A stretch of DNA of 64,000 nt from Gymnorhina tibicen (lineage: Eukaryota > Chordata > Aves > Passeriformes > Artamidae): contig VXAZ01003883.1 of NCBI GenBank assembly GCA_013399875.1, positions 682,001 to 746,000 on the forward strand, read 5' to 3'. This document shows positions 38,620 to 51,444 of this stretch, one piece after another. A model generated the notes under the pieces. It saw only the letters and a list, made by a program, of their open reading frames with translations, had not been told where the DNA came from and ran no database searches. The first letter of the stretch is position 1. Every line of letters starts with the position of its first letter. The translations under genes and the position numbers were made by a program.

Positions 38620-39340
38620 AAGATTCTCTGCCAGGGAATCTTTAGATGTAGTTAGTGTTTTTATTCACTTCAATTTATAATACCAAGCATTTGTTAAGCC
38701 CTTGTCAGAACTGGCTGAGTCTTGCAACTTTGGGACAGATAAAGAGGAACAAATTAAAGATGCTTCTGTAATTGATATTGCTGACAAGGAAGTGTCACTG
38801 GAGCTACAGATGGATTCAGAGCTGACACTGAGAAAAAAATACTCAAATAGTTCATGACTAAGTGCTTATTGAGGAGCCAAGTACAGATCAAGGAATAGCA
38901 GAGGAAGCTGTTGGTGGTCAGTTTCAATCTAAGGAAGACAGAAGAAATAAGAAGAATTTGAACCTTCAGAAAGGGTCTGGTCAATAGAGGTACAAGTCAA
39001 TAGATGTCCAAGTGCAATCAAGGAGAAAACTGGCCTGCATTGAAGAACATGGGTGGGAAATGTAAATTGGAGGTTAGTTTAGAGGACAAGAATACTGATA
39101 AGAGATGATTCTTAGGACAGAGGACTGAAAAAATAAAGATTTAGGAACTTAATGCATGAATAGAGCGCACCTAATATACAGCCACTGAAACTATATACAG
39201 AAACTAAAACTGGAAGGAAAGGCTTTAAGAAAGAGGCAAATGCTGAATTCACACTCGTATTGCAGAAAACAGACCCAGTCCTAACACAACAGGTAAAGTT
39301 ACAGCCAGTGAATGTAAACCTCGATACACTCCAGTAGTTA
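38620..39340 (+). mobile_element. Ty3/Gypsy-like Gag-protease relic
   Basis: A frame from about 38633 to the TGA near 38857 (one early stop) encodes a segment matching the Gag region of vertebrate Gypsy elements often annotated as K02A2.6-like. It has an HFNL segment, then F..PLSELAESCNFG, then KEEQIKD and LQMDSELTL. The spacing and residues F-x(3)-L-x(2)-LAE-x-C-N-F/Y-G ... E-x-I-R/K-D ... LQMDSELTL are what that family shows. After a frameshift at about 38835 a KEQQ-like segment follows (about 38900). A decayed zinc-knuckle-like stretch (KCN...WPAL...GGKCK, about 39010-39070) comes next. At about 39228-39320 KKEANAEFTLV stands where KxDTGADVTV of the aspartic protease is expected. No LTR or polymerase was found nearby. 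It is heavily mutated and certainly inactive. The Gag match is good by eye; the protease part is weaker. Confidence 0.6.
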
Positions 39341-42300
39341 AAAGAATTAAAAATTTTAAAAAAGCAGGCAAGTAATTTGATTGGTCCAAGAATAGTTTAT
39401 AGAAAGACATTTATAGAGTCATTCTGGGTAATTAGAAAACCAAATTGCATGTACTTTTCCCAAAGGGTGGTACTAAAGAGGCTCCAGTTATTTTGGGTTA
39501 TCTGTCTGATCATTATAACTATAATCACATGCAGCCACACCCCATAATGTAGGGGGCTTTTATTCCAGTATGCAATTCAGGTACTTAAAATATATTTTTT
39601 TTCCCCCACAGCTAAGGATCAAAATTTTTTAATGATATTTTATTGGACATAACAGTAACTTAGGAAAAGCTTTGTAGAAAATAATCATTAAGAGGTTTAC
39701 ACTGGAAAAGTGGTTGTATTTGGATCACATAAGTACAAGGACAGGCACATATGAAAATGGCAGTAGCTGTCCCAAGCTACATTTTGGCCTTCCCGTTTGA
39801 AATAACAACATACAGCAGACTGACAGCCTCAATATCCATATCGCAGAATTTCTTAGTAAAAATATGCATTTCTTCCTGTACCCAGGGATTCCCAAATGGT
39901 TTTGCTAGCACACCATATGTTACCAAATGTATTACAAATACATATTCAGTATCAAATAGCATTATAAGCCCTAAAAACCTTTTCAGATAACCTGGCAAGC
40001 TGTCTTTAACCTTTGTCCAGTAGATGTTTGGCAAAGACACTCAGCTGGTGACATATGCCTTCTTTCTTTTTTGAAATATATGTGGCTGGAATGATAGAAA
40101 GAACAAAACACTGCAAAAGGAGCATCATTAGAAGATCTCTTTTTAGATTCATATAGCTACTTATAAATAGAAATTGCTTCAGTGTGAAGGGGCTTTTTTC
40201 CTGAGCAGTTAAAAATAGAATATTATATTAGGGTACCCTTATAATAAAAACAACCCCTCATAATCTCCAGTTTGAATTGAGAATAACTATTGGCTAATAA
40301 AGACTAAAAAAAATAATGTGGTACATTAATATGATTTAAATATTAAAGGCCTCTCTTTTAGGGGATTAAATAACAGTCAGTTATAAGGATGTTCTGTCTC
40401 TGACTTTGATAAAGAATCGAAGGAGTCACTGGCACCAAAAAAAGGAATATATTAGAATAAAGAAACAGTCTTGTCCCTAAAGCAACTCTCACTCTCAAAG
40501 AAAAGTTTCTGCTTAGAATGTTCCACCTGAATGTCTTTCATCCAAAGAAAGAGCATCCACCTCCAAGGGATTTCAAACATTGTTAGAAAAAGGTGAGATG
40601 AAATTTCAGGCCTGTGTAAGTGAGGTTTTTAATAAGCAAATCCAAAGAAATAGAAGATATTTACACTTTATGATGAAAAGAGAGCAGCAAATAAAGCAAG
40701 CTCCTTCTTTTGTCCCCATTTACAGTCGTTATTTTGTATGCCTGATGTTTTAGACTATGGCTTCAAAACCTTGAGCACAAGGCTCTCAGTAAGCTTCTGC
40801 TATGGAGAAGGGGGCATTAGATCCAACAGAAGGTCTCCTTTACACCTGCCCTGCCTGTCAGAGCAATACAAGTCTTCCTGGCTTCTCTCCAGTGACTTTT
40901 TCTGCTCTTAAAATGGTTAAACGCTGACTTTGTGCTTATATCTGGCTTCCTTTCTTCTCCCTGGTAAAACTGATCTCTAGGTGGAAGAAATAACCTGTGC
41001 CTCTCAGGGTATCTGGTATACACCAAACTTGCCTTCTAGAGCCTGGGGATGTTGTCTCCATAGAGCGAGCAAAGTCCCTGAGGCTCTGCTCTTTTTGTTT
41101 TATAGCATCATTTCTGCTTTCAGCTTTACAGACTGTAGCTGGCAGCTTTTGTATTTCCTTCTTACTACCACTCAGTTTAGTATTATTTTAAAGTATTTTA
41201 CATGCATCTTCTGAAGCACAGGATATTTCATTTTGGATGTTTTTTTCTTTTTTGTTCTGAATATACCTTGTGCTGCTTTTCTCGTATGCTTGCAGCAGAT
41301 TCTTTGCATCCTTGTTCCCAGTACAGCATCCCTTCAAGGAAAAAAAAGGGTGCTATGCTAAGCAGAAAAAGATTTCTTCACTGAGAGTACAGGACACAAA
41401 GAGCTGTCTAAAGTTCTCTCTGTTTCCTTAGCTGAGCAAACCCTTGAATGTCTCAAAATGTCTGTCTGAATAAAATCATTACTGCATGCACCATTTGGCA
41501 TGACTGTAAAGTGTGCTCCTGGAAGTACATATGCTTTCTAAGGTAAAGCAAGGTGCTTGCTTGGCATTTTACACATTAGAAAACAAACAAGACACACTTT
41601 AGTTGTTAAGCCTAGGAGCAGGATTTATGCATGTGTATACATTTAGTAGGAAGGGAGTGGAGAGAAAACTCCCTTTCTTTTAAGCAGAAAGAATATTATC
41701 TGAAGTTACCCATATTGCCTGCATTCCCCAGCAACTATTAGTTTTTTCCTCAGTTTTGATGGCCAAATTATGACTAGACCAGGTAGACGGGATGGGCTAA
41801 AATCTTACTTTCTGTTACCCTTAAAACAAACACAAGGCCCAGCATTTCAAATTTAAGAACACTTTTTTCTGTGGATTAAATTTCAGTTACTTGTCTTATT
41901 TTCTGACTTTTACAAAATCCCACCCAGTCAGATCTGCAAAATGGATATTTGAAATATTATTTTAGCTGTTAACTGTGGCTTAGGAAAGTGAAGTCTATTG
42001 CTTTTCATATGGTTGCTGTAGTCAGTCCCTTCCTGATAACTTTTCTTAAAATGAGGCTGTGGAAATGAGATGTCCTGCAAGATGGATGATCTCCTTTTCC
42101 TGCTTACACTAGCAGCTGTTGCTCTGTAGTCTGACTTTCTTTGTAACTGACTGAGATCTGTGGCCTATCCAAATACAGCACACAGTGTCAACAGGCTTTC
42201 AGTGTTTGTCCTGAAACTTTTTGACTTTTATAGAGCAGAACACAAATGTAAAATCATGCAGTCACTGGCATGATACAGAAGGATTCAAAAAATATTCAAG

Positions 42301-42400
42301 TAGTCATTATAATGGCAGCAAAAAAAATATTGGTGGTATATATATTTGTGAGGAAATATAAATAAAACATTTGTTGCTGTCAAAGGTGTATTGCATTTAC
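39341..42400. other. AT-rich unique sequence
   Basis: No gene recognised. A minus frame of 87 codons at 39777-40040 close to the Gypsy relic has protein-like composition but no recognised family. 40800-41400 is pyrimidine-rich on the + strand with short frames only. Confidence 0.35.
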
Positions 42401-42545
42401 CTTTCTTCCTCTGTTTTCTTTTGTTTGTTTCAGCAAGAACTTGTTTAAAATCCTGGCACGATTTTGCAACAATATAAAAAATTCCAAGAAATAAGCTGGT
42501 AACTGCAAGACTCGGCACAATGTAAAGAAAGAACCTAATTTCCAG
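42401..42545 (-). CDS. possible exon with a hydrophobic segment, unidentified
   Basis: On the minus strand an open stretch ends at AGGAAGAAAG followed by GTAAATGC, an acceptable splice donor (GT at 42400-42399). One frame encodes a hydrophobic stretch (PSLAVTSLFLGIFYIVAK) followed by a basic tail (NKRKQRKK), the layout of a membrane segment and cytoplasmic end. A second frame is also open, and no good splice acceptor is seen upstream, so the start is a guess. The protein is not recognised. It may be chance. Confidence 0.18.
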
Positions 42546-44890
42546 AACTTGTACTTACTAGCGTAGTTAACAGTAGTAACTTGTAGTTCATACAGTACTT
42601 CACAGCATGGAATTAGACATATGTGACTAGTTTTATTAAAGCCTGCATCTTTATGATTAAACTTTTCTCAAGTTGAAAAGCTGATCCTATGGCCCTGAAA
42701 AAGTTAATCTGTTTTATATTTTCATTACATTGTACATTAATTGTTGCTTATTGTATACCAGGCTTATCTAGTACAGAGCAAGCATTATAATTTTTTTACT
42801 TTTTCATTTAGTCTAAATTACAGAACTTCTTTGGACCAAAGGACAAGGTCAGACTTACTATTTTTCTTTTCTTAACTTTTCCCATACTTCCATGTGCTTT
42901 GGAACATCTACCTCATAAGAAGTAATACACACAGGAGACCACAATCATAAAGAACTGTCTTTCAGAGATTAGGAAAAAACAAATTTTTACTACCTTACTA
43001 ATATTGAACTATCTGGCCGTTTTTACTTTAAAGACTGAGATATTTTTAATTTTTATTTTTTTTGTGTGATATCAAAAGCCTTTCTTTAATAGCTGCTATA
43101 TCTAATCATTATAAAATCAGTGATGTATCTACACCCTTAGCATTTTTGACAGATCCATGGTGTTCCCTCAAGCTCAGATTTTCTGTCAGTACCAAACCCA
43201 AAAATGTTTTAAACTAACAGCTGGAAGACATTCCCTGGAGGCAGATGTTCCTTTTGGTGATTTACTAGATTGCTACTATGGCAGTTGTTGGACAGTAATT
43301 GGCACAACTTGCAGGATATTTGTATGAAAAGCAAGCATGTCACAAAATGTAATATACACAGAGCTGACTAGAGCTAGTCCATTAAACCCCAAGGGTCACC
43401 ACCACCAGAGTATTGCAAGAAATATGAAACAGATATTTGGGAGCAAAATGTATAATTAAAAAGAAATGCTATGATTAGTTTATATTTTTTTGGTCTATTT
43501 TCTTGTCTACTTTTGCTGTCTGTAAGCACATTTTTTGAGCTATCTACTGTGAAGATGGTAACGATATATCTTAGTGGTTCTATTGGTCAGGTTTCTTTCT
43601 CCCTGTCTGTGAACTTTAAGTTTCACCAAATTTTTCTGGACCCTACAGAAATATATTTAAAATATTTTTAAAGTCTGTAATTTGCATTTCAGATGAGTCT
43701 TGAAAAATGGCTAACAATAACTTACCACATTGTAACATAGAAAAGCCTTTTAATGTACAAGAAGATGTAGTTCTACCATGTAAAGCATATTTAATTAATA
43801 CATAAGTCTTGCTTGGATCACTTTAGCCTTATGATCAGTATTTCTAAACAATGTAAAATAGGCAGATTTTAGTAGACCAATTAAGAGAATCACAAGCACC
43901 TTTTTTTTCCCTTTGTTTGTGCAAGTGTAGGTTTGATGTTTGCTCTTGTTTTGAAAGTGCAGCAGTGAACTAATAATGGCCATAACAAGAAAGGACAATA
44001 ATAGTTTCAACATATTTTAAGAACATTTGGCTCACAATATTTATGAAATTATATAGCTTCAAGAATAATTTTTACGGTATCCATTTGCTTGACTTCATAT
44101 TTTTGCCAAAGGCAGAATCACATAAAAATTCAAGGAAGCAGAAATATAAACATTAAAACTTAAGTTCTGGATTACACGTGTCTATTTTAAGACATTTAAG
44201 TAGAGAATTAAATACCAGACTATTTTATTCCACTGAGTTAATCTCCACTTCCATTATAATCTTTGTCACAAGATGAATTAATTTTATACTATTTTCTTTT
44301 CTCATTACACTCTTTGACATGAATATAGTCATATATCCTCTTCTGAATGAGCAGATATTTTCAGAACTCAGAATAATTCTGCCTCAGATGTTCATACACA
44401 CTAACTCCAGAACACTTTCAAAGAATTACAGTTGTATCTGAACCACCAAGTAGCTGAGCAGACATTTCTGTATGTCCACAGAATACATCAGAGGTTTGCT
44501 TTTTTTATTGGTGGTTAGCACTGCTTCAATTCTGATGCTCAGGTGAATATTTCCATCTGATGACCACATGATCTTTCAGACACTTTCATTATGTTTTAGC
44601 ATCTGGTCTTTTCCTGCTTCTGGCAACAGTTTTATCCTTGAGATCCGATTCCATGACTTGACAATCTCAAGCAAACACAAAGGAGTTATAGATTTTTAGT
44701 GTTCCAGCATAACAGCTCTAGGTGCTTAGTTTATTACCATTATGGCTTTGTTACTGCCTCATGTTTTCCAGCAGTGCAACGTCACAGAAATGCTATTGCT
44801 ATTTCTTTTGGTAACAAGAAGCTGGTTAAAAGTCAAGCCATATAAACTGGATTCAGTTATGGGAGAAAATGGTGCTCAACCCACTGCTTT

Positions 44891-44908
44891 TCCCCTCCCC
44901 TCCCCTCC
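44891..44908 (-). repeat. short (GGGGA)n tract on the minus strand
   Basis: Three TCCCC units plus a partial one on +; the complementary strand repeats the GGGGA unit found at 35383. Confidence 0.85.
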
Positions 44909-45891
44909 ATAAAACTATTTCTTTCTCTCACATAAGAAGTGAAGAATGGGAGTTTCACTTGTTTCAGTATGTTTGATAGATGACAGTATTTGATAAAGGA
45001 CTCTAAAGTGCTAGCCTAGGAAAAAATACCATAAATAGACTTCAAGGATTCACTTAAGGTAAGAAGGAATAAGTAATTTAAGAAATTACAGATAACACAA
45101 CCTTTATTATTGACATCTTTTCATCATGTCAGCCCAAAACAATGTCTCTTTCAAAGTCCTCCTTACTATAACCAGTGTTGAAAGTGTTTTTCCCTGCCCA
45201 GTTGTTTTTTCAGCTCTTGAGATGAAGTTTTTACTGTGATTCTGAAGAGCTCTTATCTTTTTTTTCCTCTGTGAACAGCTAAGTAAAAGACTATATTGAA
45301 GAAAACAGCAGTTCCTGTCACAACTTTTAAATTTTTTTTTTCCATACTTGTGATGAGTGTTCAGGGACATGTCAGATCTTTCAAGAATACAGCCAAAGAT
45401 GCTATTGATATCCCAATGAGGAGCTTTCTCTGATAAAAGGATTTTTTTCTTGTTTTTCAGTGTGAGCATCACATTTCCTTAGTTAGCCTTCTGTACTTTA
45501 ACTGCATTTTGCCTGGGCTAAATATAAATTTGTTCTAGCATTGGCTAAGGTATTTGCTAACTTCAAATGCAATAGTTTTACAGACATAACAGCTCTGGCA
45601 TCTTTTTTAATGTAGGTAGTTTATCACTGTATTTATTATACTTTGATTTACCCTATTACTTTTACAGTGTTTACCATATTGACTCCAAGATTTACCACTG
45701 TGACTAAATGAGCATTTACTGTAACTAAAGAAGGTTTCACAGTTTCATTGATGTATTCAGATTCAGTCATGTCTGAGAAAACTCTTCTTTATACAGCTGC
45801 ATACACCTGGTAAGTTCCTAATTTCTTGGACTCTCAAACCTAACAAATCCACAAAAGTACAAAATATGAAATAGCGCCTCATAGAAATGTC

Positions 45892-45897
45892 TTATGG
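45892..45897 (+). repeat. left target-site duplication TTATGG
   Basis: Six bases directly before the LTR, identical to 46508-46513. Confidence 0.9.
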
Positions 45898-46507
45898 TGT
45901 GGAGCTCAGTGGGCCTACTGACAAAGGAACTGAGATGCTCCCCTGGAGGGGCAGCCCCTGAGAGATCCTCCCTGGTTATGGAGAGTGAAAAGGCCTCTCC
46001 CAAGGTGCATTGCTCGGGTTTGTAAATGTACCCCAGTTCTGTTTCCCCAATTGGCCCATTGGCTTTCCTACCCCCTTCTACTCTATATGTCCCCATTCCA
46101 GAATGTTCTCCTTCCCCATTCTCCCATTGGCCCTTGTTCCTTTGCCACTCCCTCAGTCTTTCCCAATGGTTCCCTTACCTTGGCCCCGCCTATGCTCCAC
46201 CCCTGTCTCCTCAGATCATTGGCCCTGTGATGCTCTGTCCGCCCCTACCGACCCCATACTTAAAACCTAGACCCTCCATTATCTGGGTTTTCGTCCCTGG
46301 ACTCCTTTGTGTGGCTGAAATAAGCTTCACCCGTGGAACCACAAACAAAGACCCTTCCTGCACTCCTTGCTGATGGCTTTCCTGTTGAGCTATCCGTGTG
46401 TGTGTGTGAGTGCATGCTGTGCACAGTGGCCCTACCGAGTGACTTCCAGTGCCTCTGGAAGCTTTTGGGAAGGTCATGGCACCTTACTATCGGCACCCAC
46501 CACGACA
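45898..46507 (+). mobile_element. solo LTR, 610 bp, with perfect 6-bp target duplication
   Basis: The element begins TGTGGAGCTC and ends CCACGACA. It is bracketed by identical TTATGG at 45892-45897 and 46508-46513. The 6-bp duplication fits the alpharetrovirus/ERVK (class II) group. Several ATTGGCCC-type boxes (reverse CCAAT) lie upstream of a TATA-like ATACTTAAAACC near 46257. A polyadenylation-like GAAATAAGC near 46315 is followed by a U5 with a short GT run. No internal viral sequence remains. The many open frames in the interval are by-products of its base composition. The intact duplication points to a relatively young insertion later reduced to a solo LTR by recombination. Confidence 0.93.
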
Positions 46508-46513
46508 TTATGG
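46508..46513 (+). repeat. right target-site duplication TTATGG
   Basis: Matches 45892-45897 exactly. Confidence 0.9.
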
Positions 46514-49500
46514 CTTAAGACTAAAGGACAATCTGAATCTGAAGCTGATAGTTTTCATCACTTTCCCACGTTTTATACTTTTACACAATGCTCGCTCCTG
46601 CTGACATTAAAACAAAGAGAAGGGAAAAAGTTTCACCCTGAAATTTATACAGAGGCCAAAAAATAATACTTCTTTTATATATCTTTTTGTCTGATTCACC
46701 CTATGCACTAAATTCATAGTAATTAAAAGAATAAAAACACATTTGCTTGATCTTCAGATTTAAATGCACGCTTCCAATTCCATGTTCTACGTGTGCAAGC
46801 CTCAGCCTTGTGTGTACTCATAGTGCTTTCCTACTCTTTCACATGTATGCTTTTTCAGTATCCTTTTATCCTTTATCTGGAAGATGAGCACTGATATGAT
46901 GCACTCCGTATGCTTTCAGAAATGTGTTGCACTGCAATCAAACTGTTGAAAGCAAATTTCTAGTCTATGGGATACAAATTTGGATTAACAATGCCATACT
47001 CGATCTGATAATCTGTGGTGCTTTTTACATCAGTGGGTTATAATATTAGTTCTTAGCTGAAAAAGTAGGAAACTCATCACAAGTCCTTAAAATAATTACT
47101 TTAATACTTTGAAAGTGTAGACTTCTGAAGTTGTTAAGGATTTGAGGAACATTTCTGAAGGGGATAATTTTAATGAGAAGCCAGAAATATCCGAACATGG
47201 TTCAGAGAGCAGTTCCTTCACACACTTAAATTACTTTCCCTATTCTGATTATTTATGGAAGAAGTATTTGTTCCCTAAACTATTCATGGCTGATAGATAT
47301 TACACACAGCTCTCCGTTGCTTGAATGGAAACAATTCCTTTAGACCATTTTTCTCTCTATACCATCAATGCATGCAATTTAATACAATGAAGCAAAAAAG
47401 CACATCTCTGAAAGAATATGCTATGGCATCCATAGGAATGCCAATGTTTTAACTCTACTAATATTGCAAAAGGTGCTTGCAGGTATTTACCATAGAAACA
47501 GTAAACAGAATGAAATTTAATATAAATTTAATTAACTACATCAGGATAATGTAAAACATGGAGGTGATGTTCCTAGAAAAAAGATAGAAATTTTCTAGAA
47601 ATTGGTCCAAAAGTCAAATCCTCTATTCCTCTGTGCTCTTTTAAACTAAACATCATGTGAAAATATTGTTATCTATTTAACGGAAATAATTAATAAAATA
47701 AAATTCTGACCAGAGAATATTAAGTCTATTGAATCACAAGAATTTTTATTCTTTTAAATCACTATTATCATTCAAAAAACAAAAAACCTGTATCTGGGTA
47801 AATCAGACTATGAAAACTGAAAATAAAGTACTTTCTAAAACATGCTATTTTTAGACTATGCTATTTCCACTGATTGCAACTTTTGAGGTCTGTAATGCTA
47901 ACATACAAATAAAATGTTTCTCTCAACATGTCAAACAGAAAGGGAACTCAAAATACTTTTTCCTCCATTATCAAAATAACTAATTGCCTGAAAGTTACTT
48001 TGGTCATCTTTTTATAAGTGATTAGTTATCAGGTAGATGTGGAACTTTTTGTCATGAAATTTGTGACATTCGTATAGCTAATACTGTACACTTTTCTCAG
48101 CTACCTAATATTTTTTCATAAAAATGGAGAAAATACTAAAATCAAAGCCACAGTGACAGAGTGAGGGAAAGCCCAAAATATCATAAAAGAACAGTCCCGT
48201 TCACTGCTATGACAATGTGTTTTTCCTCTTTTGTGCAGTAACATTTCTAAGAAGGCTCTCAGCTTGTAGCCTAACATTTGTTCGTGCAGGCATGTATCTA
48301 AGTCCAGAAGCAATTTAGTGCCTTCTGTGATGCAGTGAAGAGACAAGACAATAATTTGCTGCAACACGATGGAACACAGTGCATCAGCAGGGATTGTCCC
48401 AGTGATCTGCAATGTGCATGCACAGCTCAGTTTGAGGCATGTCACAGATTTCTGTTACATTGCAGCTTTGCTGAGACACACATAATTGTCTGCAGTTAAG
48501 TAAACTGTCTGCAGTTATCTTTGTTCAGCAATGCGTGCTTCTTGCCGTATTCACAATGCTAATAAATAAAGGATGATCAAATGGAATCCAGGATAACTGC
48601 TGCTTTTGCAAATTTAATTTAAGTTAATTTCTCCAGAAAAACTGAATGCAAACTAAGCCAGTGAGAGAGTCAGTTTGGTCCAGAGTTGCTTCTAGCTTTA
48701 TCATTTACATTTTCAAACTTTAAACAATAACTGGAAGAAATTACTTATGAAAGGATACTTAAAGAACTTTTTTATTATTGAAGAATTTTATTCTTCAACA
48801 CAGAAAAATATATTTCTTTTAGATAGTGCTTGGTTGGAAATATGAGATCAGTCCTTCAAAGAGAGTAAATAGAGCTGTATGAACTTCATTGTTGCTCTAC
48901 TAATGGAACGAAACATAATCTAATCTAGTCAGATGTGAGACAGATGTTGCCCACATGCTCATGAAGAAACAATTGTCCTACACAATTCAGAGCAGATGAT
49001 CACATTTTCTTTCACAACCAGGTGGAAGGTGCAGAATTAATTTAAATATACCTGGTAAGTATATGAATACTTGTGACTGGGAGAGATCAATGGGCAATAC
49101 TTCTGAAGAAGATCAAAATTAGATTTCACAACTATGTATCACCATTATAGCTTAGTGGCCTGAATTAAAGTTCAAAGGTGCTTTCAGTATCCCATTGCAG
49201 ACACAAACTCTTCCTTTGCTTTCACAGGAAAAATCATTGTCCAAGACATGCATGAACATAAGATGTTACTGTGTTCAGCCTCCTATGATGCCCTAATATT
49301 TTTGCCTGCAATAATAAATAGCCTTTAAGAAAGCCCAAAAAAACCACAAACCAGCTTCTTTAGCCATCTTAATGAAGCGCAGCTCTACATAAGCATTATC
49401 ATGAATATTTACATTTGGGTTATTTTCGTATTTTATATAGTCAGAGTAAAAGAGCAACTTTTCTGTTTCTTTGAGCATCTAGAGAGCCTAATAATTAACT

Positions 49501-51198
49501 TCAAGCTCATCTATTTTGACCTCCTCCTACCATCCAGTTATAGATGTTTCCGTTATGTTAATAATACAATTCACATTTATAATTCTCCCATTGTGACACT
49601 CAACTTAGACACAAATTAGTGGCTGACTCCTTAAAAGCATACCTACATTTACTGCAGATTCAAAATTTATTTTCCCAGTGTTGTTAGAAAACTAAACATT
49701 AAATCATCAGCTATTCTTAAAATATGCCTCAAATAGGGAATTGAGATCAAAGAGTCTTTCAGGATTTTAAAATACATAGAATAAATGAATTGCTGTTTGT
49801 TGAAGAATGACCATTACTGGAAAATAAAGTCACTGGTGTGTATCAGAGGATATTTTATAAAACTGGAAGCTGTTTCACTATGCAGTGCCAAACTTAGGTC
49901 CTCAAAGTGAAAAGCTTAATGCAATGGCACATGGTTCAATCTTTATATACATTCTGCTCATGACTACATGGCAGAGACCTGCAACAAGATCACTACCTAA
50001 AGCTGAATGCAGTTGATATTTAGTGTCTTGTAAGGCTATTTTGTAGCAGTCACCAAACACCTAGTTTATGATAATAGCTTTTAATCAGTAGTTAAAGAAA
50101 CAGTGACAGTAGAGAGGTAAAAGCCTGAATGGAGCTTTAAATTATATAAATGAAATAATAAATTTTAAACAGGTAGGTATTTGCACCTTAACATATGTTT
50201 ATATGCTGCTGGATATGAGCATAACATAAATGAAGAGACAAATAATCCAGCAAACATAATGATCGATTTTAAATGCAAGTAGGATCCTGCAACACTAAAA
50301 AGTCAATATTCTGTTGCAGGGAGAAAAAAAAAGGCATATATTTTATTTTAGTAGAGTGATTTATTTTAGCAATCCATGTGTAGATTTTCCCATTTACATG
50401 ATTTCACTGTGTAACAATATTCATACATTGCAATGTAGATAATCTTAAATAAAGGCTCCATCTTTTTAAAAGCACAACACATCTCTTTACCCTTCCACAA
50501 TTCTGCAAAGTTCATTCAACAGTTATGAGTTTCTTAAGATATGTTAGAAGTTGGTAGCACTATGGCTGCATTGATACCATCACAGAGCAATAGGAAGTTC
50601 TCTAATATTCAAAGAATCCTTAAGAAGGACTTTTTCTCTTTTTGCTGTGAGAGAACAAGAACTGGGTAGTTATATTCATTTTGTTCAACCAACTATATCC
50701 TCTCTGATGAAGAATTAAGCTGCTCAGCATTGGTTATCTAAAGTAGCATTCACAGCACAAGAGTAGTGCTTTAACATAGAATACCATCTAATGCATGTGT
50801 AAGGGAAATTTTTTTAAGTTTCTGGTCTCAGCTGCAGGTCAATCAGACCATAATTAGCCTTATGCATTCTGTCTATTATAAATATTTTTGAGGCACAGAC
50901 TTGCAGAAAGCATTCAAATGTTAGAAAAGGAGGCCTTGCAGTTATATAGAATAATAGATATTTCAGCTTCACTACTAGCATCTATTTAATTTCATCCACT
51001 TTCCTGGTGTCCTATTTACTTTAAGGGCAATCTGGGTCAGTCATGATAGTTCAAATCTCTGTTCATGCCAAATTCATCATTATTCTATGCAGCACAATTA
51101 TTTTACTAATTTTGGATAGAGCAAAAGTTAAGGTCCCAAAACAGTAAGCAGATTTGGCTAATCAAAAAATTACCACAATAGGATTAGGGAAGGATAGA
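46514..51198. other. AT-rich unique sequence
   Basis: No gene or repeat recognised over 4.7 kb. The 109-codon minus frame at 48116-48445 has two hydrophobic stretches but no family match or good splice sites and is not called. Confidence 0.4.
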
Positions 51199-51444
51199 AC
51201 CACAGAATCACAGAATAAATTAGGTTGGAAAAGACATCTGAGATGTCTTTTGGATGGATCAAGTCCAGCCTATGACTGAACACCACCTTGTCAACTAGAC
51301 CATGGCACTGATTGTCACATCCAGTCTTTCCTTAAACACCTCCAGGGGTGGTGACTCCTCAACCACCCTGGTCAGTCCATGTTTAATCACCTTCTAAGAA
51401 GAAATTCCTCCCAATGCCCAACCTGAACTTCCCCTGGTGCAGCT
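51199..51444 (-). mobile_element. CR1 LINE 3' end, short copy
   Basis: On the + strand it starts CCACAGAATCACAGAAT (reverse of the CR1 terminal repeats), then TTAGGTTGGAAAAGACAT, CACCACCTTGTCAACTAGAC, CATGGCACTGA, a TTAAACACCTCCAGGG block and CCAACCTGAACTTCCC. It is a 5'-truncated copy about 245 bp long. Confidence 0.93.

Larger units (their letters stand above)
42546..45897. other. AT-rich unique sequence
   Basis: No gene or repeat recognised except the short TCCCC tract at 44891-44908 (G-rich on the minus strand). A 121-codon minus frame at 45107-45472 is lysine-rich, has no known motif and is not called. Confidence 0.35.

Noticed and set aside
45107..45472. 121-codon minus-strand frame, one of the longest outside called elements
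   Set aside because: Lysine-rich, low in recognisable motifs, no splice sites or family resemblance; a length expected by chance in a few places of a window this size.
45985..46666. Cluster of frames up to 115 codons
   Set aside because: All fall in or just after the solo LTR at 45898-46507 and reflect its base composition.
48116..48445. 109-codon minus frame with hydrophobic stretches
   Set aside because: The preceding AG lacks a pyrimidine tract and no family is recognised.
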